Source: an uncultured Halobacteria archaeon
GTDB lineage: Archaea; Halobacteriota; Halobacteria; Halobacteriales; Haloferacaceae
Reading direction: 5' to 3'
DNA length: 38,275 nt
Assembly (NCBI GenBank): GCA_937142015.1
Contig: CAKZQY010000290.1
Span: forward strand, 1-38,275
Both the position numbers and the translations under genes were made by a program. This document shows, piece by piece, positions 1 through 8,743 of this stretch. Each line of letters opens with the position of its first letter. Positions within the stretch are counted from its first letter, which is position 1. The notes beneath the pieces were generated by a model. The model had not been told where the DNA came from and ran no database searches. It saw nothing but the letters and a program-made list of their open reading frames with translations.

Positions 1-230
1 CCGTCGGTTTTCGACGCCGTCCGTGGAACTATTCGCAGTAATCACTATGAGGCGTCCGTCGCCGTGGTCGGCTCGCTGGGGAAGTCCCGCCTGCGGAGGC
101 GGTCCACGTCGTCGAGCGTATTGAATTGTCGTGTGTGCTAAATTGAGTGAGGCAAGAGGCAAGTCGTCTCCGCGACAGTAGGCCTGTAACAACCCTCTCC
201 GACGTACTTTGACCCGTCGAAAAGACAGCA

Positions 231-686
231 GTGACGCCGACGATTTATTGCGATGGGACGATTACCATAGACGAGATGGGTCACGAGGTGATCGAGGATG
301 TCGAAGAGAGAGACGGCGGGACTGTCGTCCGACGGAAGATCTATCGGACAGACGCAGATGCCTACCCGAGTGGATACCGGTACGCGCTCCACTACGGGTA
401 CACAGACGGGCGTGGCACCATCCTCCGGTACGACAACGAGAACCAGACGACCGGGCGGCACGAGCGACACACGACCGACGGCGTCGAACGAATCGAGTTC
501 CCGGGGATGCTGACACTCCGCGACCGATTCCTGACAGAGATCGAGAAACTCCCATGGGCACAGACACACTTCGAATCACGGTCGGACAGGGCGAGGAACA
601 CCGAACGGCGGCACGAGAGCGCCTCCGGCGAGCGGAGGCGGGCGAGCGGGGCGAGCGAATCGAGCAGGACGCGCAGTTCGTCTTGA
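231..686 (+). CDS. TumE-type toxin candidate (toxin-antitoxin system), GTG start
   Basis: ORF MTPTIYCDGTITIDEMGHEVIEDVEERDGG...YPSGYRYALHYGYTDGRGTILRYDNENQTTGRHERH...EIEFPGM resembles haloarchaeal TumE-like proteins (GYRYxLHYG, LRYDNxH/N, GxHERH). It sits directly upstream of an HVO_A0114-like wHTH. The C-terminal ~44 codons overlap the next gene and look low-complexity. Confidence 0.65.
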   Translation: MTPTIYCDGTITIDEMGHEVIEDVEERDGGTVVRRKIYRTDADAYPSGYRYALHYGYTDGRGTILRYDNENQTTGRHERHTTDGVERIEFPGMLTLRDRFLTEIEKLPWAQTHFESRSDRARNTERRHESASGERRRASGASESSRTRSSS

Positions 687-979
687 ACTTCGAGGACTTC
701 GGCGATGTCGAGACACTGATGCGGACGTCGAACCTCGATCTGCTCGAAGCAATCGCCACCCAGCGGCCGGAGAGTATTCGCCAGACGGCGGCGGTCGTCG
801 ACCGCGACTACAGAGAGGTCCACCGCAACCTCGAACAGCTGGAGTCGCTGGGTGTGATCGAGTTCGACGACGACGGACAGACGAAGCGACCGATCCTCCG
901 CGGCGGAGCCGACAGCGTCGATATCTCGTTCAGCATCGGCTCGAACTCTGTCGGCGACCGTCACGAGGCGTCCGCCTGA
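554..979 (+). CDS. HVO_A0114-family winged-helix DNA-binding protein (putative antitoxin)
   Basis: MGTDTLRITVGQGEEHRTAARERLRRAEAGER...LNFEDFGDVETLMRTSNLDLLEAIATQRPESIRQTAAVVDRDYREVHRNLEQLESLGVIEF: family-typical wHTH. Internal ATG of ORF 209..979. Confidence 0.75.
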   Translation: MGTDTLRITVGQGEEHRTAARERLRRAEAGERGERIEQDAQFVLNFEDFGDVETLMRTSNLDLLEAIATQRPESIRQTAAVVDRDYREVHRNLEQLESLGVIEFDDDGQTKRPILRGGADSVDISFSIGSNSVGDRHEASA

Positions 980-1132
980 GCCCGTCCGGTCTGTCGTAGC
1001 ACGTCACTGTGACGCTTGTGCCGTCGCGTGGCCACTGTCGTCCACCTCACTGGTCGAGTGACACGTTGTCGCTGTAGCTATAATCCATACTATAGACAAA
1101 CATTTTTCTCTGGCGGGACGCTTCCTCCGGCA

Positions 1133-4100
1133 GTGAGGGGAGTCGACAACGACGAGATAGACGATCAGTCGGGTGAGACGCCGAATGGAGACGACAAGCG
1201 GCACGGAGACACCGACGGATGCAGACAGGAGGGCAGCGACACCGACGGACACCGACAGAGGAGCGACAGCACCGAGACGGCGGCATCAGAAGTCGAGGAG
1301 GCGCTAGAGACGTTCCTCGATAGTCTCGTGAGTGCCGTCGGGAGCGGGACGGCGAGTCGCGTGCTCGCGGGAGACAGACAGCTCCGGATCGCCGACCTCG
1401 GCACCGAGCCGGAGTCGTGGACGGAGGAGACGCTGGTCTGGCCGTTGATCGACGCAGTCGGACTCGACAGAGAGCCCGGTCGGCCGTCGAAACACCGGCA
1501 GGCAGGCACCTCCAGACAGCAGGAGACGCCCGACTTCAGAGTCGTCGAGTCGAGCGAGACGGAGACGGACGACCTCGTCGTGATCGGCGAGGTGAAGTCG
1601 CTCAACCGGGTCGGTCACGCGGAGCGAGACCTCACGCACGATTACCTCTCGAACAAGGCGTGGCCGGACTACGGCATCGCCACCGACGGCGTGGAGTGGG
1701 TGGTGTACCGTGCCGAACACGGCGGGGACTTCCTCGAATTCGACGAGGTCGCGCGTGTCGACCTGCGACCGACGCTGCTCGCGCTCGCACGGGAGCGTGG
1801 CGTAGGCGACCCCGCGACGGGTGACTCCACGGCCGACGCCGCGACGGGTGACTCCACGACCGACGCCGCAACAGGTGACTCGGCAGCCGACGCCCGTCTC
1901 GCCGAGACAGAGACAGACGACTCCGACGCCACAGCAGCGTTCGTCTCGGTGTTCCGGCCGGACAACCTCGATCCGTTGTTGACACGGAGAGCCCCCCGAG
2001 AGTACAGACAGTCTCGCACCGAGAGCGTCGAGGCGTTCTACGACCTGTACGTGGAACTCCTGTTCGGCGAGGGGGAGCGGCACGACTACGAGACGAACGT
2101 GCGTGAAGCCATCACCACGCCACACGACCCGACAGACCGCCAGCGCGACCTGTTCGCGGTCACACTCGTCAACAGGCTGTTGTTCGTGAAGTTCCTCCAG
2201 AGTCGCGGTGTCGTTCCCGAGAACCTGCTGGCCGGGCTGGCCGCAAAGTACCGGGAGAACTGTGAGGAACTGCCGAGCACGTTCTACCAAGCGTACGTCC
2301 GCCCGTTGTTCTACGACCTCCTCGACACGCCGCGGTCACAGCGCGCACAGACACACCACAGCGGCTGGGCCGAGGACGTGCCGTACCTGAACGGCGGGCT
2401 GTTCCGACCGACCGTGCCGCAGGAACGGGAGTACAACGTCGCCGACGAGGCGACTCTCACTGTCGTAACCGACCTCGTCGAGGGCCACGAGGAGTTCGTC
2501 GGACGCGACCGTACCGGGACAGACGACCGCGTCGGAGACGACGACAGCGACGAGCGGAGAGAGACGGAGGGAACACTCGATCCGGCGATACTCGGCAGCG
2601 TCTTCGAGAAGACGATCAACCACATCGGCGGCGACACCGGCAGACAGGCGGACATCGGCGCGTACTACACACCGAACGACGTGACACGACACGTCACAGA
2701 GCGAACTGTCGATCCGAAAGTGTGTGACCTCGCAGTCGAGACGTTCCCCGAACACCCGGCGGAGGAGGTCGACCCGGAGACAGTCCGCGAGCGGGTTGCA
2801 GGCGTCGACCTTCCGGAACTGCTCAGACGTGTCGAGAGAGGACCCGGCAGCTTCGGCGAGTCGGAAGAGGCGTTGCAGGCGTTGTTGGACGCCGTCGAGG
2901 AGCTCACGATCCTCGATCCGGCGTGTGGGTCGGGTCACTTCCTCACGACTGCGATGGAGGAGCTCCACCAGGTACAGATCTCGTTGATGCGCGGGCTACG
3001 CGACGGAGATGACCCGGTGCCGGCAAACCGGTACGCCGCCAAGCGAAGCCTCGCGTTGAACGTGATCTACGGCGTCGACGTGGATCGCGTGGCGGTGGAG
3101 ATCGCTCGATTCCGCGTCTGGCTGAAGATGATCGACACGGAGGCGGGGTGGAGTCCGGCGTACGGTCGTCTGCCGAACGTCGACGTGAACGTGGTGTGTG
3201 GCAACTCGCTGGTCGGGTTCCCCGCACGCGGCAGTCTCCAGACGCAGGTCGGTGCGGCAGACGACCGGCTCACACGCCTGCGTGAGTGTCGGGAGGCGTA
3301 CAAGTTCGACGACGAGGGAGACCGCGAGGACATCGAGTCGCTGACAGCCGAGATCCGGGCCGACCGCGACGACCGCTACCTGAAGACGCTGTCCCACACC
3401 GTCGCCACCACGGTGCGGAGCCGCGAGACGTTCGACGCGCTGTTGTCGACAGTCGATCCGACGGATTTCTACCCGACGATCCAGTCCGTGACCGTCCAGC
3501 GGCAGGACGCCGATGGCGAGCCGGTGCCGTTGACCGACACAGACAAGCAGACGCTGTCACAGGTCGGATTCGAGTGGCAGACGTGGCGCGAGACGAACAA
3601 GACCGCGCGACTCGACGTGGCAGCGGAACTCACAGACACACCGTCGACGACCGGGCGTGCGGAACGCAGCGAGGAGCTCGTCTCCGATCTCCGGAAGCTG
3701 TTGGAGTCCGGGTACGTGTTCCCCGAGGTGTGTCGCCAGCCGACCACACACGACGTTGCAGAGACCCCGGCACGCCCGCTCCACTGGGACGTGGAGTTCC
3801 CGGAACTGCTGCCCGCAGAAGCGGATCACAGCACACACGCGACAGCCGCCGTCGACGTGATTCTCGGCAACCCACCGTACGGGGACGTACGGACGGAGAG
3901 TGAGCGAGTGTTCACCGAACCGTACACGACGGGCAACATCGCCGAAGTGTCCGCACAGTTCGTCGAGCGCCAGCTCCAGCTGTTGGCCGACGACGGCTAC
4001 TTCGGGAACGTCACCACTCTGCGGCTGTTCTACCAGTCCGGACTGGAGTCGTTCCACGATCTCCTCCGTACGGAGTTGGCCACCGCCGACGTGGCCTGTT

Positions 4101-4957
4101 TCGGCTCCCGGCCGTCGAAGCTGTTCGACAACGCCGACGTGCGTGTGGCGCTGCTCACCGGCCACCGTGGTGAGCGCAGCCGATCCAGCGGACAGCACGG
4201 CGGACAGATACGAACGAGTCGGTTCAGACTGTTCACGGAGGCGACTCGACGCGAGCGCTTCGAGACGCTGTCGTACGCTCCGACGACCGGACTCGTGTTG
4301 CGCGACTGGATCGGCGACGGCGGTGAGAACGGAATTCTCCCCAAAGTCGGCACGGAGATCGTGCGCGGACTCCTCTGTCGACTCCGCGACGGCGGTGAGC
4401 GACGGGAGACAGACGGTCGGTACCGGCGCTTCTGTGACGTCTACGAGCGCGATCCAGCGGCAGTCGACGGCGACACACACTCCGTCTGGCGGCGTGAGGG
4501 CGTCCGGTACTGGATCAACCCGATGCTCGACGAGCTGTACGAGGCTCGGGAGGTGGAGCCGATCCACTTCCAGACGGAGCGGGACCGCCACACCGCGTTT
4601 CTCGTGTTACAGTCGTCGCTGTACGCGGTCTACTGGATGGCGTACGGCAACCAACACCACCACACGTGGACACAGCTGTCGGCGTTCCCGTGGCCCACAC
4701 GAGACCGAATCGAGACACACGGCCCCGAGATCGACGACCTCGCGGAGCGACTGTGGAACGGGATGAGGGCGACGTACACCGAGACGGGACGTGGTCACGG
4801 CACGTTCTCGATGGGACAGCTCCGGCCGCTCGTCGACGAGGTGGACGAGCTGGTCGGTGACTTGTACGGACTCTCCGAGTCAGAGATTGCGTTCACGAAG
4901 GGGTACCTGACCGACCTCGGCGCGGGCCGTGGACGGGCCGGACCCGACGAGACGTGA
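1133..4957 (+). CDS. Type IIG-like restriction-modification protein (Eco57I-type methylase with N-terminal PD-(D/E)xK-like segment), GTG start
   Basis: Methylase motifs LDPACGSGHFL (motif I) and VILGNPPYGDV (motif IV), plus GAYYTPNDVTRHVTERTVDP. N-terminal PDF...VVIGEVKS looks like PD-(D/E)xK. In-frame GTG 1133 lies downstream of the TATA-like region at ~1078-1096; the longer ORF begins at 1016. Confidence 0.8.
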   Translation: MRGVDNDEIDDQSGETPNGDDKRHGDTDGCRQEGSDTDGHRQRSDSTETAASEVEEALETFLDSLVSAVGSGTASRVLAGDRQLRIADLGTEPESWTEETLVWPLIDAVGLDREPGRPSKHRQAGTSRQQETPDFRVVESSETETDDLVVIGEVKSLNRVGHAERDLTHDYLSNKAWPDYGIATDGVEWVVYRAEHGGDFLEFDEVARVDLRPTLLALARERGVGDPATGDSTADAATGDSTTDAATGDSAADARLAETETDDSDATAAFVSVFRPDNLDPLLTRRAPREYRQSRTESVEAFYDLYVELLFGEGERHDYETNVREAITTPHDPTDRQRDLFAVTLVNRLLFVKFLQSRGVVPENLLAGLAAKYRENCEELPSTFYQAYVRPLFYDLLDTPRSQRAQTHHSGWAEDVPYLNGGLFRPTVPQEREYNVADEATLTVVTDLVEGHEEFVGRDRTGTDDRVGDDDSDERRETEGTLDPAILGSVFEKTINHIGGDTGRQADIGAYYTPNDVTRHVTERTVDPKVCDLAVETFPEHPAEEVDPETVRERVAGVDLPELLRRVERGPGSFGESEEALQALLDAVEELTILDPACGSGHFLTTAMEELHQVQISLMRGLRDGDDPVPANRYAAKRSLALNVIYGVDVDRVAVEIARFRVWLKMIDTEAGWSPAYGRLPNVDVNVVCGNSLVGFPARGSLQTQVGAADDRLTRLRECREAYKFDDEGDREDIESLTAEIRADRDDRYLKTLSHTVATTVRSRETFDALLSTVDPTDFYPTIQSVTVQRQDADGEPVPLTDTDKQTLSQVGFEWQTWRETNKTARLDVAAELTDTPSTTGRAERSEELVSDLRKLLESGYVFPEVCRQPTTHDVAETPARPLHWDVEFPELLPAEADHSTHATAAVDVILGNPPYGDVRTESERVFTEPYTTGNIAEVSAQFVERQLQLLADDGYFGNVTTLRLFYQSGLESFHDLLRTELATADVACFGSRPSKLFDNADVRVALLTGHRGERSRSSGQHGGQIRTSRFRLFTEATRRERFETLSYAPTTGLVLRDWIGDGGENGILPKVGTEIVRGLLCRLRDGGERRETDGRYRRFCDVYERDPAAVDGDTHSVWRREGVRYWINPMLDELYEAREVEPIHFQTERDRHTAFLVLQSSLYAVYWMAYGNQHHHTWTQLSAFPWPTRDRIETHGPEIDDLAERLWNGMRATYTETGRGHGTFSMGQLRPLVDEVDELVGDLYGLSESEIAFTKGYLTDLGAGRGRAGPDET
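1813..1893 (+). repeat. 3 x 27-bp in-frame coding tandem repeat (ATGDSTADA-like) within the RM gene
   Basis: Units CGCGACGGGTGACTCCACGGCCGACGC / CGCGACGGGTGACTCCACGACCGACGC / CGCAACAGGTGACTCGGCAGCCGACGC. Confidence 0.9.
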
Positions 4958-4970
4958 ACGGGCCGTCACC

Positions 4971-6143
4971 TCACCGTGGAACGACACCGTCGCCTCGGTC
5001 GCGGAACCGGCCGCCGATCCGGCCCCCGCGGCGGATGATGTCGAAGGCGGTCATCAGGTCGGTCCGAGAGATCAGTCCGACCAGCTCGCCAGCATCGTCG
5101 ACGACGACGAGTCGGCCGACACCGCGGCTCTGCATCGCCTGCAACGCCTGCATCGCGTCGGTCTCCGGGGCGACACTGGCGATGTCGGTCGCCATCACGT
5201 CGCCGACGGTGTAGGCGTCCTGTTCGACCTCTCGAACTCCCTGCGCGTCCTCGAGGGTCACCATGCCGACGAGCCGTCCGTTCTCGATCACCGGGTAGCC
5301 AGTGTGGCGTTCTCGCACCATCTTGTCGAGCAGTTCCGCCACGCTCGTCCGCGGTGTCACCGTCTTCACCTCCGGCCCGGGTGTCATGATGTCGCCGACG
5401 GTCACGTCCTCGAAGGCGGCCTGCAGTGCGGTCTGCTGTGCCTCGCCGGAGGCGGCGACGTAGACGAACAGCGCTAGCCCGACGAGCAGCCAGTCCTGTG
5501 AGAGAATTCCGACGAACCCCATGAGGAACGCGAACAGCTTCCCAACGTCGGCGGCGATTTTCGTCGCCTTCGGGTAGGAGTAGCTGCTGGCCAGCAGCGC
5601 CCGCAGCACACGTCCGCCGTCCATCGGGAAGCCGGGGAGCATGTTGAACGCGGCCAGCACGACGTTCATCAGCGCGAGGTAGCCGACGACGAACGCGGCC
5701 GTGTCCGGCAGCGAGACGGCACGCGTCACAGCGCCGAAGCCGAGACCCAAGCCGACGCTCACCGCCGGCCCGGCGACCGCGATGACCAACTCCGCGCGCC
5801 AGTCGTCCGGATTCTCCTCGAACTGTGCGACGCCGCCGAACAGCCACAGCGTGATCGACTGGATACCGTAGCCGTAGCGTCTGGCTGCCAGCGCGTGTCC
5901 GAACTCGTGGAGGAGCACGGACAGGAACAGTCCGACTGCGGCAGCACTCCCGAGGACCAACGGGAGCACCCCGCCAGTCAGCGACCCCGGAGCGACCCCC
6001 AACCCGAGCACGCCGTTGAGCGGCTCGATCAGCCGCTGGACCTGCTGGGCGATCAGCCACGCGAACACCGGTAGAATCACGAGGAACGTCCAGTTCAACT
6101 GGATCGGAATCCCGGCGACGCGGCCGACACGGATGCCACGCAT
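4971..6143 (-). CDS. Site-2 protease family (M50) zinc metalloprotease with C-terminal CBS domains
   Basis: MRGIRVGRVAGIPIQLNWTFLVILPVFAWLIA...LLHEFGHALAARRYG (HExxH) ...NMLPGFPMDGGR...paired CBS-like segments (VGDIMTPGPEVKTV; VGDVMATDIASVAPETD). Start at the internal ATG (6141-6143). Confidence 0.92.
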   Translation of the reverse strand: MRGIRVGRVAGIPIQLNWTFLVILPVFAWLIAQQVQRLIEPLNGVLGLGVAPGSLTGGVLPLVLGSAAAVGLFLSVLLHEFGHALAARRYGYGIQSITLWLFGGVAQFEENPDDWRAELVIAVAGPAVSVGLGLGFGAVTRAVSLPDTAAFVVGYLALMNVVLAAFNMLPGFPMDGGRVLRALLASSYSYPKATKIAADVGKLFAFLMGFVGILSQDWLLVGLALFVYVAASGEAQQTALQAAFEDVTVGDIMTPGPEVKTVTPRTSVAELLDKMVRERHTGYPVIENGRLVGMVTLEDAQGVREVEQDAYTVGDVMATDIASVAPETDAMQALQAMQSRGVGRLVVVDDAGELVGLISRTDLMTAFDIIRRGGRIGGRFRDRGDGVVPR

Positions 6144-6300
6144 GCCTCTCTCTCCGTGCCGGTGCCTGATAAACTCGGGTGGTCGCTCCCGAACACCACG
6201 CCGTCGGCCGTCTGTACACTGTCGACTCCACGTCTCACCACACACTCGTCTTCGTCACGTCGCCCCAAACGCTATTCGGCTCGTCCACGAACGGAGACGT

Positions 6301-6906
6301 ATGTACGTCCGCGACGCTCGCAACCGGGACGAGGTGTGGTTGCTCGACCGGATGGAAGAACTCGGTCTCGACGAGGCGTCGTTCAGGTCGCGGGACTACG
6401 TGATCGCCGTCGACGAGGAGACGAACGAGCGGGCCGGTTTCGGACGCGTCAGAGTTCACAAGCGCACTGAGACGGACGGCGAGGTGTGTGAGCTCACCAG
6501 TATCGGTGTCCTCCCTGCGTGGCGCGAGCAGGGTGTCGGCGCACACGTGCTCGAACGACTCGTCCACGAGGCGGGTGACGACGCCTTCGAGCAGGTCTAC
6601 TCGCTCACCGACCGCACGGAGTACCTCGCGCAGTTCGGCTTCGAGCCCGTTCCGGAGGCCGACCTCCCGTCTGTCTTGGCCGACCGACTCGACGCGGTGC
6701 GTGCAGACGCGACAGAGCCCGAGGCTGTCGCCCCCGTCTCCGTCCCGACCGACGGGTTCGAGATGCCCGACCGACTCCGCGAGCGATTCAAGACCGCGTC
6801 GCCACGTCCGTCGGAGGAAGACACCGGACCAGACGCCGACGAGATGGCCGAGGAGTTCGGTATCGACCCGGACGACGCGACCTACAAGTACGACACTGGC
6901 GGGTGA
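6301..6906 (+). CDS. GNAT family N-acetyltransferase
   Basis: VCELTSIGVLPAWREQGVGAHVLERLVHEAG is an acetyl-CoA binding motif; ATG at 6301. Confidence 0.85.
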   Translation: MYVRDARNRDEVWLLDRMEELGLDEASFRSRDYVIAVDEETNERAGFGRVRVHKRTETDGEVCELTSIGVLPAWREQGVGAHVLERLVHEAGDDAFEQVYSLTDRTEYLAQFGFEPVPEADLPSVLADRLDAVRADATEPEAVAPVSVPTDGFEMPDRLRERFKTASPRPSEEDTGPDADEMAEEFGIDPDDATYKYDTGG

Positions 6907-6946
6907 CCGCCACGAAGCGACCCTCCCCGACAGTTCCACCCCACCC

Positions 6947-7243
6947 GTGCTCGAAGACCCCGGTCCACTCCGCGAACAGTACCGCGAGCTGACAGCCGAG
7001 ACGCTCCCAGCCGAGGCGGACGAAACGTGGCCCGTCACCGAGGACCACTGTTTCCAGCGGATCGTCCTCGACACGCTGTTCGGCGACGAGTGGTACGACC
7101 ACGTCGCCGGGAGACCGGCTGTCGAGAGCCTCACTGCCGATCAACTCCGCGAGGCCATCGAGATCGCCGAGTCGATGCGTGACAGCCCCGAACGTGTCGT
7201 AAAACTGAACCGAGCTAGTCTCCGCTACCGCGGGAAGCTGTGA
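6947..7243 (+). CDS. Conserved hypothetical protein, GTG start
   Basis: VLEDPGPLREQYRELTAETLPAEADETWPVTEDHCFQRIVLDTLFGDEWYDHVAGRPAVESLTADQLREAIEIAESM...; acidic and well-formed. Follows the GNAT on the same strand. Confidence 0.65.
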   Translation: MLEDPGPLREQYRELTAETLPAEADETWPVTEDHCFQRIVLDTLFGDEWYDHVAGRPAVESLTADQLREAIEIAESMRDSPERVVKLNRASLRYRGKL

Positions 7244-7313
7244 CGCTCCCGTCGTTCGATCCACGCCGTCTCACACGTGACTCTCCAGTCGTTCGACCCA
7301 CGCCGTCTCACAC
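7241..7313. repeat. 37-bp direct repeat (2 copies) starting at the stop codon of the 6947..7243 CDS
   Basis: TGACGCTCCCGTCGTTCGATCCACGCCGTCTCACACG / TGACTCTCCAGTCGTTCGACCCACGCCGTCTCACACT. Confidence 0.85.
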
Positions 7314-7360
7314 TGTCGGTCACGCGTGTGTTCACGCAGGACTACATCGATACTGAAGTC

Positions 7361-7480
7361 GATCAGTCCGCGTCGATGCTGAACCGGATTGTGTCGAACG
7401 GATCGGTCCACATCGGTGCTGAACCGGACTGTGTCGAACGGATCAGTCCACATCGATGCTGAACCGGACTGTGTCGAACG
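7361..7480. repeat. 3 x 40-bp tandem repeat; last copy contains the 3' end and stop of the minus-strand CDS 7443..8648
   Basis: GATCAGTCCGCGTCGATGCTGAACCGGATTGTGTCGAACG / GATCGGTCCACATCGGTGCTGAACCGGACTGTGTCGAACG / GATCAGTCCACATCGATGCTGAACCGGACTGTGTCGAACG. Confidence 0.95.
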
Positions 7481-8648
7481 CCCGGAACGCAGTCTCGTAT
7501 CCCTCGTGTCGCGCGACCTGCGGCGGCGTCAGCGTCTCGACAGCCACGGTGACGCCAGATGCACCCTCGTCGCTCGTCTCCGTGAGTGCCGGCGGCACCG
7601 CCGCGCCGTAGTGGTAGCCGAGTTCGGGGTCTACCGTCCGCGACAGTGTCGTCTGGACGGACGCCACTCCATCCGTTTCGGAGTCGAACACCACACGCAG
7701 CCCCATCGACGGCAGTCGAAACCGGAGGTGTCGCGTCAGGACGGACACCGCGAGATACTGACGCGGCTGTGTGTCGCTGCCCGCGCTACCACTCTCTGGG
7801 CTGTCGAGTCCCGCCAGCAGTCGCTCGGCGGCGTTGCCAGTCACTAACTGCGGAACGATTACGGCGTCGTCGACCGTCTGCCTGCCGAACTCGCGCCCGA
7901 GACTCGGAACTGCCTGTCCGGCGGTCGTCGGAATCCCTCGCCGTTCGACGGGAGCGACCGTTCCGGTCTCACCAGCCGCAGCCGGTCGCTCTGTCGCCAG
8001 CGCCTGCCGGTCTGCGGGGTCGTACAGCCACTCGAACGTGTGAGACGCCGCCGAGTCGAACCGCCCGGCGAACGCGCCCGTCCGACGGAGTTGGAGCCCA
8101 CCGACAGTGACCGTCACCTCGTAGGTGTCCGCGCCGGGGAGCGGAACGTTGTCGCCGTAGTGGAAGCCGAGCCGCTGTGACAGCATCGCGTACACGGACT
8201 CCTGTGTGACGAGCGTCCCACTGCGGGCGATTCGGACTGTCAACCCCGCCTCGGGGAAGACGACACCAGTCTCGGGGTCCCACGCGAGTGCCATCAGGTG
8301 AACGTCGTCGTCCGACGCCACACCGCGCTCGTACCCCGTCTCGCCGACGAGCTCCCAGAACCGTGTCGGGCGACTGTACAGCAGTCCTACCCGGAACGGA
8401 CCGGCGTCGGCGGTGCCGATCACAGCCGCCTCGCTCACTCGTGTCGGGACGTACACCCCCTCCGGAGGGTTCGAGAACGCCGTCGGTGAGGCGGTGGCGT
8501 CGCCGGAACCGCCGAGACAGCCGGCGGTCGTCGCCGTCGCTGCCGCCGACGCTGCCGCAGCGAGGAGTCGCCGTCGTCGCACACCTCTCACCGAGAGCGA
8601 CGCCAATATAGACCTTGCGCGGCCCGTGGGAGCAGGAGCCGACTGCAC
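7443..8648 (-). CDS. Tp34/DUF7350-like Tat lipoprotein (putative metal/iron-transport associated)
   Basis: RRRRLLAAAASAAATATTAGCLGGSG is a twin-arginine + lipobox signal. GVYVPTRVSEAAVIGTADAGPFRVGLLYSRPTRFW and LGFHYGDNVPLPGADTYEVTV resemble Tp34-type proteins. The 5' extent is uncertain. Confidence 0.7.
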   Translation of the reverse strand: MQSAPAPTGRARSILASLSVRGVRRRRLLAAAASAAATATTAGCLGGSGDATASPTAFSNPPEGVYVPTRVSEAAVIGTADAGPFRVGLLYSRPTRFWELVGETGYERGVASDDDVHLMALAWDPETGVVFPEAGLTVRIARSGTLVTQESVYAMLSQRLGFHYGDNVPLPGADTYEVTVTVGGLQLRRTGAFAGRFDSAASHTFEWLYDPADRQALATERPAAAGETGTVAPVERRGIPTTAGQAVPSLGREFGRQTVDDAVIVPQLVTGNAAERLLAGLDSPESGSAGSDTQPRQYLAVSVLTRHLRFRLPSMGLRVVFDSETDGVASVQTTLSRTVDPELGYHYGAAVPPALTETSDEGASGVTVAVETLTPPQVARHEGYETAFRAFDTVRFSIDVD

Positions 8649-8743
8649 CCCTCGTCGAAACGGTGACGACGGGAGAGTTCTCCCGAGAGTGGACGAGTAT
8701 CAAGAGTTAGAAGCGTGCCAGCCGAGGAACACGTAGGCGACAG

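Noticed and set aside
1-190. Possible truncated ORF or IS remnant at the left edge (SVFDAVRGTIRSNHYEASVAVVGSLGKS...)
   Set aside because: Too short and open at the window edge; no motif identifiable.
209-553. N-terminal extension of the antitoxin ORF (209..979)
   Set aside because: Arg/Asp-rich out-of-frame shadow of the toxin gene; family-typical protein starts at ATG 554.
1304-2290. Long minus-strand ORF opposite the RM gene (328 aa)
   Set aside because: GC-rich codon shadow; no recognisable motif, R/V/G-rich composition, and the plus-strand frame has clear methylase motifs. Same for 3557..4591 (-), 26332..27384 (-), 27441..28847 (-), 23048..23983 (-) and 32078..33421 (+).
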